From the NCBI RefSeq assembly GCF_004014715.1, contig NZ_CP034835.1, forward strand, positions 1,860,001 to 1,924,000: a DNA stretch of 64,000 bases, given 5' to 3'. The notes under the pieces were generated by a model, which was not told the origin of the DNA, did not search any database, and saw only the letters and a list, made by a program, of their open reading frames with translations. The translations under genes and the position numbers were made by a program. Shown here in pieces: positions 19,350-29,165 of the stretch. How positions within the stretch are numbered: position 1 is the stretch's first letter; each line of letters starts with the position of its first letter. Source of the DNA: Pseudoalteromonas sp. R3. GTDB lineage: Bacteria; Pseudomonadota; Gammaproteobacteria; Enterobacterales; Alteromonadaceae.

Positions 19350-21152
19350 CTACCAGTTTCTGTTAATGTGTACCAGAACACCGTTATCGGAAAAGCCTAC
19401 TACATCTGCACGACCATCGCCTGTTACATCTGCCATACGACGAGGGTGACGGTCAACGCTCCAGCTTTTATCCAATACGAAGTCATCCAGTTTGGTTCTG
19501 GGCGTTGAGAATGTACCATCGCCATTGGCTAGTGATACCGAGATGTGTGAGGTACCAAAGCCCACAATGTCATTGAGTCCGTCGCCATTCACATCGGCAA
19601 GTACGCGAGGGTGTTTGTCTACCTGCCAGCCACCTGCGCTGATAGCAAAGCTGGACAATACAAAGCGCGGTGATGCAAACCTTCCGTTACCTGTAGCCAA
19701 AGCTGTATAGACGCCGTTAGTGCCAAAGCCTACGATATCTGCCAAACCATCACCGTTAATATCAGCGACTTCGCGAGGGTGTTTATCAACCTGCCAGCCA
19801 CCTGAGCTGACGGTAAAGCTTTGAAGGACTGCGACAGGGTTTGCAAATGTACCATCACCCTTTGCTAAAGCTGTATAGACATGAGTGGTGCCAAATCCAA
19901 TGATATCAGCCAGACCATCGCCATTAATATCTGCCAGTTTGCGTGGGTGCTTCGCTACATCCCAGCCGCCATTGCTCACTGTAAATGCATCCAGCGCACG
20001 CTTAGCCGGTGCAAACGTACCATCGCCATTAGATACTGAGGTGAAGACTGAATTCGTACCGAAGCCTACTATATCAGCCAGGCCATCACCGTTGATGTCT
20101 GCGGCTGTTCTGGGGTGCTTTGCAACGTCCCAACCACCGTTGTTGATTGTATAGCTGTCGATGGCACGTTTAATTGGTGAAAAGGTACCATCTCTGTTTG
20201 CCAGAGCTGTGTAAACTGATGCATTGCCAAACCCGACAATGTCTTCGCGGCCGTCGCCATTGATATCAGCCATAACTCGGGGGTTCTTTGAAACCACCCA
20301 GCCACCTGCATTGGTACCGAAGTTGTTAATCGCTCGAACGTGTGTACTGACGGGAAGAATACTGGATACATTGGTAATGGCTGCCATTGAGTAGCCCGAA
20401 TTTCGGCCGGAAGTTGCGCCACATCCCCCATTTGTATGTACACCGACTACGGCACCTGCACGGTTAAGGACGCCTGAGCCAGAAGAGCCTGGTTCGGTAT
20501 CAAGATCACCGTATAAAACTCGGGCACCGCTTGAAACAACATCCGTTCCCGCATCCAGTTGTTTCGCTTCACCACGAGGGTGTTGGATTATCATGACATC
20601 ACCAGGGACTGCATTTGCAACCGGTTTCCAGCCGAATGTGTTACCCGGATTACCGGCAAGGCGCAGGATTGCGAAGTCCAGATCCCCACTCAAATTGGCA
20701 CCATCTTCTACTATCTCAGTAACGTTGAAAAATGACTGGTTTCTTAAACTGCTGGAAGTACCATTAAACTGGTAATCAAACGCCACAACGTCCGATGTTG
20801 TTCCACTGTCGACACAGTGACTGGCTGTTAAAAATAAATCCGGCGCAATGAGTGTACCACTACAGTAGCTGGTAGCAGAGTTTGAAGAGCGGCTTTTTAA
20901 TGCTCCGACTGAGCGCTGTTGTGCAGTAACATAGTTTCTGTCATATCCCCAGTTACTGTAACGGTTATCATATCGCTCAACATGCTGCAGGTTATCAACA
21001 CCGCATATGCTCTCTGGCGCAGAGCGGTCTACAACATAGTTACTGCCCTGAGCTAGTTTTTTTAGGAAGTTTACGTTGTCTTCTGCGTGAAGAGATTGGC
21101 TACTGAGGCCCAGAAGAATAGATGCTGATAAAAGTGTATAGTTCGTTTTCAA
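19350..21152 (-). CDS. Secreted trypsin-like serine protease with six C-terminal FG-GAP/VCBS-type repeats
   Basis: A 600-residue exported protein. A signal peptide (MKTNYTLLSASILLG to about LHA) leads into a trypsin-fold domain with all three catalytic residues: LTASHCVDSG (His), SGDLDFAILRL (Asp) and EPGSSGSGVLNR (Ser). From about residue 270 there are six repeats of about 50 residues. Each carries a calcium-loop motif DINGDGxxDIVGFG (variants DVNGDG and DVTGDG) preceded by GGW-V-KHPR and followed by YTALAxGDGTF. Such repeats form a beta-propeller-like module that binds calcium and probably substrate. Linking a protease to a propeller suits degradation of extracellular protein. The substrate is unknown. 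Confidence 0.9.
   Translation of the reverse strand: MKTNYTLLSASILLGLSSQSLHAEDNVNFLKKLAQGSNYVVDRSAPESICGVDNLQHVERYDNRYSNWGYDRNYVTAQQRSVGALKSRSSNSATSYCSGTLIAPDLFLTASHCVDSGTTSDVVAFDYQFNGTSSSLRNQSFFNVTEIVEDGANLSGDLDFAILRLAGNPGNTFGWKPVANAVPGDVMIIQHPRGEAKQLDAGTDVVSSGARVLYGDLDTEPGSSGSGVLNRAGAVVGVHTNGGCGATSGRNSGYSMAAITNVSSILPVSTHVRAINNFGTNAGGWVVSKNPRVMADINGDGREDIVGFGNASVYTALANRDGTFSPIKRAIDSYTINNGGWDVAKHPRTAADINGDGLADIVGFGTNSVFTSVSNGDGTFAPAKRALDAFTVSNGGWDVAKHPRKLADINGDGLADIIGFGTTHVYTALAKGDGTFANPVAVLQSFTVSSGGWQVDKHPREVADINGDGLADIVGFGTNGVYTALATGNGRFASPRFVLSSFAISAGGWQVDKHPRVLADVNGDGLNDIVGFGTSHISVSLANGDGTFSTPRTKLDDFVLDKSWSVDRHPRRMADVTGDGRADVVGFSDNGVLVHINRNW
19364..20330 (-). repeat. Six tandem coding repeats of about 150 bp in the protease gene
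   Basis: Each unit encodes a GGW-KHPR-ADINGDG-IVGFG-VYTAL-GDGTF block. The middle four are nearly identical at the protein level, while the first and last have drifted. Copy number could change by recombination. Confidence 0.8.
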
Positions 21153-21420
21153 AATTCAATTCCTTGTCTATTTGAGTTTGTTGTCGATTAACAAGTGCCA
21201 ACGTCTATGTGGCGTTCTGAATGTACTCAAAAGAAAAACAAAAGTAAACAGTTTGTTTTTGTTGTTGTTAAAGTGTTTTTGTGTGTTTCTTATTTGATTT
21301 TTCTGCGCTGTTTGTTTTTGTTTTAACGACAAAGTTGGCGCGTTAAGCGTTTGGTGTTTGCACGATAGGGCCAATATTTATTACACTGCGCACAATTTAA
21401 ATTAACGACAAAGAATTAAC

Positions 21421-22851
21421 ATGAAAGAAGGGTTCAAAGTTCCCCACACGCTTATCCTGTTGTTGTCTATGATGCTGGTGGCGTATATTGCAACCTGGCT
21501 CGTTCCGCAAGGCTTCTTCGAGACAGTAACACTCGACAACGGTCGTGAGGCCGTAGTACCTGGCACCTACGCGCTTGCACAGGCGCAAACTCATTTAACT
21601 CCGATGGATTTTCTGGTTGCGATTCCACGAGCGTTTGCCGCGGCACAAGATGTTATTTTCTTCGTCTTTATCGTCGGTGGTGTATTATCAATCGCACGTG
21701 CAACGGGCACCATAGATGCGCTGATTGGCCGCCTACTGGAGCGATTTGGCCATAAGCCAAATATCTTGATTTTCATGGTCGTGTTTTGTTTTGCGCTGGC
21801 ATCAGGCGCGATTGGTACAGCTGGTGAGTATATTCCTTTTGTACTTATCCTGGTTGGATTATGTAAAGCGATGCGCCTTGATGCAATGACCGCTGTGGGA
21901 ATGGTGGTTGCAGGCTATGGCATCGGTTATGGCGTTTCCGCCTTTAATCCTTTTACCGTCATGGTCGCCCAAAAGGTAGCAGACATTCCTGTGTACTCGG
22001 GCATTGAGCTGAGACTGGCAATATTCTTGCCATTTGTATTGATTGGTTTTCATCATGTCTGGAGTTATGCCAAAAAAATACAGGCAAACCCTGAGCTATC
22101 CCTGACCAAGGGTTTACCATGTCCGTTAGCCGGTACAGCTGAAGCAAATTATCCGACACTAAATAAACGTCATCAGATGATTCTGTTTGGTCTGGTGGCG
22201 GCTATAGTTCTTGCCGTCTGGGGGATATCACAAAAGGGCTGGTATTTGTATGAGCTGGGTGCAGTGTTTATTACTTGGGGTATTTTCACTACCTTAATTG
22301 GTCAAATTGGAGCTGATCGTGCTGCAAATGAGTTCATCGAAGGTGTGAAAGACTTAGCCAGCACCGCCGTTCTAATTGGTGTGGCACGTGGTATTGCATT
22401 GATTATGGAAGATGGCCAGATCCTCCACACTTTGGTTTATGCCATGTCGTCGCCTTTATCACATCTGGGTGCTGAACTAGCGGCCGTTGGCATGTTCATT
22501 ATGCAAACGCTGCTGAACCTGTTTATTCCATCAGGCAGTGGCCAGGCCTATGTCACTATGCCACTGATGGCCCCGGTAGGTGACATTATAGGTGTGTATC
22601 GTCAGGTTGCAGTGCTTGCTTACCAGTTTGGTGATGGCTTCTCTAACATGATCATTCCGACTAATGCAGTACTGATGGGGATTATTGGTATGGCAGGTGT
22701 ACCTTATCACTTGTGGTTCCGATTCTGTCTGCCCCTGTTTGGCAAACTGATGTTGGCAGCATCGGTAGTACTGGTTTTAGCAGTCACTTTTGGTTACGGG
22801 GAAGACGTACAGCCTAAGGTGAACGCGGCGACACATACCCAACCACAATAA
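21421..22851 (+). CDS. YfcC-family membrane transporter
   Basis: A 476-residue integral membrane protein with about twelve hydrophobic segments, similar in layout to the YfcC/DcuC-type permeases. The recognisable features are the N-terminal MKEGFKVPHTLILLLSMM followed by TWLVPQGFF, the stretch VFCFALASGAIGTAGEYIPF, VAGYGIGYGVSAFNPFTV, and the C-terminal NLFIPSGSGQAYVTMPLMAP. Members are annotated as basic amino acid or C4-dicarboxylate carriers, but the substrate cannot be read from sequence. It is monocistronic, with a 268-bp AT-rich leader upstream and a hairpin downstream. Confidence 0.85.
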   Translation: MKEGFKVPHTLILLLSMMLVAYIATWLVPQGFFETVTLDNGREAVVPGTYALAQAQTHLTPMDFLVAIPRAFAAAQDVIFFVFIVGGVLSIARATGTIDALIGRLLERFGHKPNILIFMVVFCFALASGAIGTAGEYIPFVLILVGLCKAMRLDAMTAVGMVVAGYGIGYGVSAFNPFTVMVAQKVADIPVYSGIELRLAIFLPFVLIGFHHVWSYAKKIQANPELSLTKGLPCPLAGTAEANYPTLNKRHQMILFGLVAAIVLAVWGISQKGWYLYELGAVFITWGIFTTLIGQIGADRAANEFIEGVKDLASTAVLIGVARGIALIMEDGQILHTLVYAMSSPLSHLGAELAAVGMFIMQTLLNLFIPSGSGQAYVTMPLMAPVGDIIGVYRQVAVLAYQFGDGFSNMIIPTNAVLMGIIGMAGVPYHLWFRFCLPLFGKLMLAASVVLVLAVTFGYGEDVQPKVNAATHTQPQ

Positions 22852-22860
22852 CTTGATATA

Positions 22861-22888
22861 GGCTCGCAGCGTCTTCGCTCTGCGAGCC
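22861..22888 (+). terminator. Hairpin after the YfcC-type gene
   Basis: GGCTCGCAG (22861-22869) pairs perfectly with CTGCGAGCC (22880-22888). The following sequence is only weakly U-rich. Confidence 0.65.
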
Positions 22889-22982
22889 TCTTCCTGTAAA
22901 GCTATCTGGCTCATAAGTTGCCCGGAATCTGTCATACATTAAGCCTGTAACCTACTGTGAGATTTGCTGGTTTACAGGCAAT

Positions 22983-23015
22983 AAAAAGGGCTGCGATAGA
23001 ATAGCAGCCCTTTTT
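22983..23015. terminator. Bidirectional terminator between the YfcC-type and lipoprotein genes
   Basis: AAAAAGGGCTGC (22983-22994) pairs with GCAGCCCTTTTT (23004-23015). A- and T-runs on both sides allow function in both directions. It lies 27 bp past the lipoprotein stop. Confidence 0.85.
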
Positions 23016-23041
23016 ATTGGGTGATTATCAGTTAATGAGTA

Positions 23042-24277
23042 TCAGTCCAGCTTTAGCTCAAAACTACCTGTCACTTCTTCATCTTCGAACGTGCTAAGCG
23101 GCAGGTCAAAGTTGAACTCAGCTTTGATATGTGTATCTGTATTGTCCCAATCCAGTCTGAGCATCCCTGAGTCGCTCTTGAGCTGGTATATCTCAGGGTA
23201 TGCAGTCGCAGTAAGCTGTGCAAAGTTGCCTGTTGCAACACTGTCTAAACTAGCAAACGAATCGTTTGGCTTGCCGCCAAATGTGAAGGATAACTCAAAT
23301 GGGCTACCTTCGTACTGGCTAGCCAAACGCACGACTGTGACGTCGGCACTGGTTAATGTCTCACCATTACCGTCCTTTGTTTTTACATGAGTTGTGGCGA
23401 TAATACCGCAAAGCCGGTTTGTTTCAGCAAGCTGTGGATAGTTCGCAAAATTAACTGCTAACTTGCCAAAGCTCTCTTGTACGGTCTCACTGACGTGTTT
23501 GAATGTGCTGGTAGCAGCAACGTCGTCACCACACATTTTAGTAATGGTAAAGCTGTTTTCCGCTTGAGTCAGCACAATTGACTCAGTACCCTCTGAACAG
23601 TCAATATGAGTAAAAAAGTCTCCCACTTTCATATCGTGACCATGTTGTTTACCGCACGCTTTAGCAGTAAACATATGTTCACTTTGGTCGAAGCTAACAA
23701 TATCGAGAGGGCGAGAGAATTTCACGGTCGTATGATTATAGCCGCCTTCCGTACGTGGTGCTTTAATATACCGTTGAATGGTCTCCATCCAGGTACTACC
23801 AGAGACAAGCACACTTAAGTCAAGCTCTTTGACTACGTTACTCGTATCAGGCTGTGGTGCAACGGTGCTTGAGTCAGTATCCGCGACAGACACAGAGCTA
23901 TACTGGTCCACAAAACCTATCACGTTAGACGTGTTTAGTTTAACAGAGATGCTGAGGGAGCTCTGCTGACTGACTTCTGGTGCAGTAAATGTAATTGTAT
24001 CACTACCTTGACCAGTAAATGGCACGTCGCCATCAACGCCACGAACTGCCCAGGTAAAATTCAGGTTATTGGCATTCGTCCCAGAAGTGTTAAGAGATAG
24101 CGTGACCTCTTGACCTTCTTTTACATTAATAAAAGTGGGTAGTTTAGTATAGGTAATTTTGATGTCTTCGACAGAAGATGTCTTTGTGTCCTTGTTGTCT
24201 GAGCCACCGCCACATGCGGTGAGTGACAAGGCCATTGTTGCGCATAAGAACAGCTTCTTATTAGGTAAGAATCTCAT
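23042..24277 (-). CDS. Predicted lipoprotein of unknown function
   Basis: I do not recognise the family. The 411-residue product has a lipoprotein signal: charged N-terminus, hydrophobic core, and lipobox LTAC with Cys22, followed by GGGSDN. Residues about 45-130 look like a PKD/cadherin-type beta-sandwich (FINVKEGQEVTLSLNTSG, NLNFTWAVRG, ITFTAPEVSQQSSLSISVK). The remainder is beta-rich with several cysteines that could form disulfides. Gly and Ser after the lipidated Cys suggest outer-membrane sorting. It is monocistronic and lies between an inner-membrane transporter and a TonB receptor. Nothing links it functionally to either. Confidence 0.8.
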   Translation of the reverse strand: MRFLPNKKLFLCATMALSLTACGGGSDNKDTKTSSVEDIKITYTKLPTFINVKEGQEVTLSLNTSGTNANNLNFTWAVRGVDGDVPFTGQGSDTITFTAPEVSQQSSLSISVKLNTSNVIGFVDQYSSVSVADTDSSTVAPQPDTSNVVKELDLSVLVSGSTWMETIQRYIKAPRTEGGYNHTTVKFSRPLDIVSFDQSEHMFTAKACGKQHGHDMKVGDFFTHIDCSEGTESIVLTQAENSFTITKMCGDDVAATSTFKHVSETVQESFGKLAVNFANYPQLAETNRLCGIIATTHVKTKDGNGETLTSADVTVVRLASQYEGSPFELSFTFGGKPNDSFASLDSVATGNFAQLTATAYPEIYQLKSDSGMLRLDWDNTDTHIKAEFNFDLPLSTFEDEEVTGSFELKLD

Positions 24278-24407
24278 GTTTGATATATTCCGTATCCATA
24301 TGAAAGGCGCGGATTTTAGTCTTTTCTTTTTTGCTCTTCAATCAATAGGGTGAACTATTGTAAACGGCGAGAAGGGGTGACAGGAAAGGCGTATTGGCAA
24401 GGGTAAG

Positions 24408-24436
24408 CAGACTGTCAGCAAGGAGCTGACAGTCTG
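24408..24436 (-). terminator. Perfect 12-bp stem after the TonB receptor gene
   Basis: CAGACTGTCAGC (24408-24419) pairs with GCTGACAGTCTG (24425-24436) over a 5-base loop. It lies 17 bp past the receptor stop and lacks a good U run. Confidence 0.6.
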
Positions 24437-24452
24437 TCAGATGCATAGCTAA

Positions 24453-26681
24453 TTAGAATGTTGCGCGATAGCGAACACCAAACTCGCTGGCATCATTGCT
24501 CTTGATAACCAGGATGTATGCACCTGTATTCAGGCGAGCATCATCGTAACGTTCATCAAAGATATTACGGCCATACAGTGAAATATCCCAGTTCGCATTG
24601 GCTGGCGCATAAGATACGTCAAAGTTCACTGTGGTACGGTCGTCAATTTGCGTCATACGGCCCGGGTCTGAGCTCGGCTCACCATACATACTGTCGCGGT
24701 ATGAAATATCAAAGCGTGTGTTTACCGTTGCGTTGTTGTCCAGCTCAAACTCATAAGACGGGCTGATTGAGGCAGTCCACTCTGGAGTCAGAGGAGCAAC
24801 TGGTTTGATGCCATTTTGCTCTTCAACATCTACATCCATAAAGCCAAAGCTTGAATGCAGGGTAAAGTTGTCTGTTACATAGTAGGTGCTCTCAAATTCG
24901 ATACCGCGAGAGGTCTGTTCAACAATCAGGTTGTTGGTAGCAAACCCGGATGAGGTGACCGTGTTAACCTGGTAAGGCAGGTCATCGTATTCAGTGTTGA
25001 AAAATGCCACACTCATGCTGAAGTCATTAGTCAGCTGACCTTTAAACCCGGTTTCGTAGTTAATTGCACTGATATTGTCGCTGGCGACAAAACCATTTGC
25101 TGACTGAATGGCTGCGTTGGCTGCCGTCGCATTGTCTGCAAATCCGCCCAGCTCGAAAAACTGAGTGATCAGAAAATAAGGGCGGGCAGGGTATTGTCCT
25201 GATTGGTAGCCAGTTTGTACCGTACCGTACCAGTTAAGGCCATTTTCAAAGGTATAATTGGCAGCCAGTTCCCAGGAAATTTCGTCCCACTCTCGCTCTG
25301 CATATACAGTATCTACGAGTGTATGTACTTTTGCAGACGCAGTTTTTTCATCTTCTGTATAACGAACACCACCTGAAAGGCGCAGGTCATCAGTCAGATC
25401 GTAGCCCAGGTTAAAAAATACTGCTCGACTGGTCGTTTCCTGATCAAGCGCCAACATTGCAGGACCTCCGTTAAAGCTTGCTTCATCCGGGCTCTGGCGG
25501 TTATTCCCTTCTTCGTTAAACCAATATACACCGGTAACAAAATCCGAACGGCCAAGGTAGCCTGTGAGTTGTAGCTCGACAGATGTTTGATCGGCTTCTC
25601 CTCGCTCTGGGAAGTGTAGGTGAGCAATCGCAGTGCCGTCATCATCCAGACCAGCTTTGTACTCTGATGAGCGTTTGCTGAATATAAACTTAGTACCATA
25701 GTCGGCATTGATATCATATTCTGCAGTCAGGGAAACACCGTTTGCTTTGTTCGATACGGTTGTTGTATTGATGCTGCTGGTAGCATTGTCGTACGGGTCT
25801 GCGGCAACCATCGAATTGCGCAAGCCTGCTTGGTAGAGAGAGTCTTCTACATCTTTTAGTTCATCGATTAACACAGTAAACGGACGTGTACCACCTTCAC
25901 CATCATTTGCATCTGCAGTCAGTACCAAACGTAAATCATCGGTTGGGGTGTATTTAACTGAGACTCGACCGTGGAATTCCTGGTTCTCACCCACATCGTA
26001 TTCAGCATTTGGCAGGTTAGTAAACTCACCCAGACCACCGCGGCGGTTGAAGCCCATGTTGAAATTGAACGCCAGTTCATCGGTTACGGCCTGATTGGTA
26101 AACATACTGGCCTTAATACGTCCGCGAGTACCTGTCTCCGCGCTAACTTTAGTTACTGCTTCCTGATCTGGTTGCTTAGTGATGATGTTAATTGCACCAC
26201 CGATTGAGTTACGGCCATACAGAGTACCCTGAGGACCACGCAGTACTTCAATACGCTCGATGTTGGCCAGATTCCAGTTTTGGCCAACCTGGCGACCCAG
26301 GTAAACACCATCAACATAAACGCTTACGCCAGGATCTGTGGTGATCAGATGGTCTTGCAAGCCGATACCACGAATAAATGGATTTGCAGATGAGTTATGA
26401 CCTGCAGAAAAACCTGTGATATTCAGGTTTGGAACAAATTTGCCCACATCAGTGATGTCTGAGATACCCTGTGCATCCAGATCATCTCCTGAGAATGCAC
26501 TCATAGCGATCGGTACTTCATAGATAACCTGTGAACGCTTGGTCGCGGTTACTGTGATGGCTTCGATTTTTGATTTCTCAGCTTGGGCTTCTTCTGCCAA
26601 CACTGGGGCTGAAGATAGGCCGGCCATGGCCAATGCCATGGCGGTTGCGATCGGAGTAAGATTGCGTGCTGTGGTGCTCAT
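24453..26681 (-). CDS. TonB-dependent outer-membrane receptor
   Basis: A 742-residue beta-barrel receptor. It has a signal peptide (ATAMALAMAGLSSAPVLAEE), a TonB-box-like IEAITVTATKR, then the plug domain (VPIAMSAFSGDDL, PFIRGIGLQ, VYLGRQVGQNW, IERIEVLRGPQGTLYGRNS, IGGAINIITKQP). The barrel ends with RNIFDERYDD and a terminal aromatic, RYRATF, as outer-membrane proteins require. The ribosome-binding site GAGGAAC precedes the ATG. The layout resembles receptors for carbohydrates or other small nutrients more than siderophore receptors, but the ligand cannot be told. No transport or hydrolase operon surrounds it. Confidence 0.92.
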   Translation of the reverse strand: MSTTARNLTPIATAMALAMAGLSSAPVLAEEAQAEKSKIEAITVTATKRSQVIYEVPIAMSAFSGDDLDAQGISDITDVGKFVPNLNITGFSAGHNSSANPFIRGIGLQDHLITTDPGVSVYVDGVYLGRQVGQNWNLANIERIEVLRGPQGTLYGRNSIGGAINIITKQPDQEAVTKVSAETGTRGRIKASMFTNQAVTDELAFNFNMGFNRRGGLGEFTNLPNAEYDVGENQEFHGRVSVKYTPTDDLRLVLTADANDGEGGTRPFTVLIDELKDVEDSLYQAGLRNSMVAADPYDNATSSINTTTVSNKANGVSLTAEYDINADYGTKFIFSKRSSEYKAGLDDDGTAIAHLHFPERGEADQTSVELQLTGYLGRSDFVTGVYWFNEEGNNRQSPDEASFNGGPAMLALDQETTSRAVFFNLGYDLTDDLRLSGGVRYTEDEKTASAKVHTLVDTVYAEREWDEISWELAANYTFENGLNWYGTVQTGYQSGQYPARPYFLITQFFELGGFADNATAANAAIQSANGFVASDNISAINYETGFKGQLTNDFSMSVAFFNTEYDDLPYQVNTVTSSGFATNNLIVEQTSRGIEFESTYYVTDNFTLHSSFGFMDVDVEEQNGIKPVAPLTPEWTASISPSYEFELDNNATVNTRFDISYRDSMYGEPSSDPGRMTQIDDRTTVNFDVSYAPANANWDISLYGRNIFDERYDDARLNTGAYILVIKSNDASEFGVRYRATF

Positions 26682-27169
26682 GTATGTTCCTCAAGTTAGA
26701 AACGGTTAATTTTAAATCTCGTGTGTGGTGGTTTCTGCGAGGGTAGTCGCCAACCAGGTTGAATGGCTATCACTGAGCTGACTTTTGACATTTATAAAAT
26801 TGACGCGCACAAAAAAGCAATCACCATATGGGGACTGCATGACTTTTATTAACAAGAATTTTAAGAATGAAAGGTCAGCAAAAGCTGCTATTCGGTTGGG
26901 CGTGCATTCTACAATGGAATGAAATAATTTTGCAATAAAACGTGGTTAAAAATTTTTATTTTGCTCGATTTTTGCATAGCATTGTCGTTGTATTCGGTAA
27001 TTTCACATGAATGTACCTTTTTAGTAAAAACTCGCTTCAGCCAGGTTTATTGTGCTGTAATTTGCAATTGTATGCGCTAACCCATTTTGATTTTCTTTTA
27101 AAACCTGTGCTAGCGTTGTAGTTTGGACCCGAAATAGGGGGGGGACCGTCTCAGGTGCAGGGAGGAAGT
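26682..27169. other. 488-bp AT-rich divergent spacer
   Basis: No gene is seen. It must contain the promoters of the TonB receptor (minus) and the EamA transporter (plus). A run of eight G residues lies at 27137-27144, about 25 bp upstream of the EamA start. Confidence 0.6.
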
Positions 27170-28069
27170 ATGGATTTTAAGAGTATCATGTGTGCACTAT
27201 TAGTGGTGACAGTGTGGGGGGTTAACTTTTCAGTGATCAAACTGGGGCTGGAAGAGTTACCACCTATTTTATTCTCCGGTTTGCGCTTTTTGATTGTGGC
27301 ACTCCCCGCTATATTTTTTATTCCCTTTGTGAAGACACCGGTGTGGCATGTGCTGGGTGTGGGCTTATTTCTTGGTGTGATTAAATTTGGCCTCCTGTTT
27401 GTAGCAATGGAAAAAGATGCCTCAGCGGGCATTGCATCGTTAATACTACAAGCCCAGGTGGTGTTTACGATTGTGCTCAGTGCAGTGGTGTTAAAAGAGC
27501 AGGCAAGTCGTTTTCAGATAGCTGGTGCGGTCATTGCGTGTAGTGGGTTTGGTTTGTTCTTTTTGAGCGAAACAGGCAGCGTCACTTTGTATGGCATGGT
27601 GTTGATCCTGTGTGCGGCTTTGAGCTGGGCGGTGTCGAATCTCATTATGAAACAGTTAAAGCAAGTTAACTTGCTGCATTTTATGGTCTGGGTCAGTGCT
27701 GTGGCGCCACTGCCTTTGTTCGGATTGTCTTATATTCTTGAAAGTGATACGCCAGTCACCCTGATCCAAAATACCAGTGCACAATCCTGGCTAGCGTTAC
27801 TCTATGTGGGGCCCGTTTCCACCTTGCTGGCTTTTGCTTTGTGGGGCTGGTTACTCGGCAGACATCGCGCTGCGGCAGTGACCCCGTTTGCATTGTTGAT
27901 CCCTTTGGTGGGTATGATAGGGGCCAGTTTGATCTTGGGTGAACAGATAAGCCTGTTCGAGATGATTGGCGGTGCCGTGATTCTCAGTGGTCTGACATTT
28001 TCTGTGCTGGGTGAGCGGCTATGTCGAGCTGTCTTGGGCAGGGCTGGGTTAAAGCAAAAAGCCAGCTGA
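27170..28069 (+). CDS. EamA/DMT-family exporter
   Basis: An inner-membrane transporter of the drug/metabolite superfamily with two EamA repeats and about ten membrane segments. It opens MDFKSIMCALLVVTVWGVNF with the usual VWGxNFxxIK motif, and the second half contains LSWAVSNLIMKQL. O-acetylserine/cysteine exporters share this layout, but substrate is not predictable. I chose ATG 27170, which has GGAGGA at 27161-27166, over an in-frame GTG at 27155. A poly-G tract in the leader is noted as a separate observation. Confidence 0.87.
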   Translation: MDFKSIMCALLVVTVWGVNFSVIKLGLEELPPILFSGLRFLIVALPAIFFIPFVKTPVWHVLGVGLFLGVIKFGLLFVAMEKDASAGIASLILQAQVVFTIVLSAVVLKEQASRFQIAGAVIACSGFGLFFLSETGSVTLYGMVLILCAALSWAVSNLIMKQLKQVNLLHFMVWVSAVAPLPLFGLSYILESDTPVTLIQNTSAQSWLALLYVGPVSTLLAFALWGWLLGRHRAAAVTPFALLIPLVGMIGASLILGEQISLFEMIGGAVILSGLTFSVLGERLCRAVLGRAGLKQKAS

Positions 28070-28244
28070 TAATTATCCCTGGCAAAGGCGAGGTTTATTT
28101 GACCAAATTCTCTTGGCAATCCGAATATTATGACAAGGTGAGCGAATTTTGTTCGCCTTGTTACAATCTGCGCTAGACAATTGGTCTAAGTCCCTTGAGT
28201 ATCCCTGCCCAATGTGAAAAAATTCGACACAATTAAAATCCAGT

Positions 28245-28410
28245 TAATACCAATTTGCTTAATTAAGTGTTCTATTTTGAGGCGAGAAAATAGGGTCGAT
28301 AACAAGGCAAAGATTTTGCTATTTAGTTGTTCTAAATGAGAAATCTTTAACACAGTTAGCGTCCTATTTGCTCCTTCAAATTGAACAGGTATTAAGTGAA
28401 ATGGGTATAA
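28245..28410. mobile_element. MITE-like inverted-repeat element upstream of adk
   Basis: About 165 bp with imperfect terminal inverted repeats of nearly 48 bp. The left end, AATACCAATTTGCTTAATTA, matches the complement of the right end, TATACCCATTTCACTTAATA. Inner arms also pair (AAAGATTT with AAATCTTT, CTATTTAG with CTAAATG), so the whole could fold as one long hairpin. There is no coding capacity. It ends 22 bp before the adk start, so it forms part of the adk leader. Confidence 0.7.
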
Positions 28411-29076
<666 letters not shown>

Positions 29077-29097
29077 TCTACTGCCCACATAGATTGA

Positions 29098-29126
29098 AAA
29101 AGCCAGCTTAGATGCTGGCTTTTTTG
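29098..29126 (+). terminator. adk terminator
   Basis: AAAAGCCAGC pairs with GCTGGCTTTTTT around TTAGAT, with a U run at the end. Confidence 0.88.
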
Positions 29127-29135
29127 TGTTTGAAC

Positions 29136-29163
29136 ATACCAATTTATTAAGTGAAATTGGTAT
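29136..29163. repeat. Remnant of the MITE-like element (joined ends)
   Basis: ATACCAATTT (29136-29145) and AAATTGGTAT (29154-29163) are an inverted repeat matching the outer ends of the element at 28245-28410. The 8-base middle (ATTAAGTG) also matches the element's end. It stops two bases from the cmoB stop codon. Confidence 0.65.
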
Positions 29164-29165
29164 TA

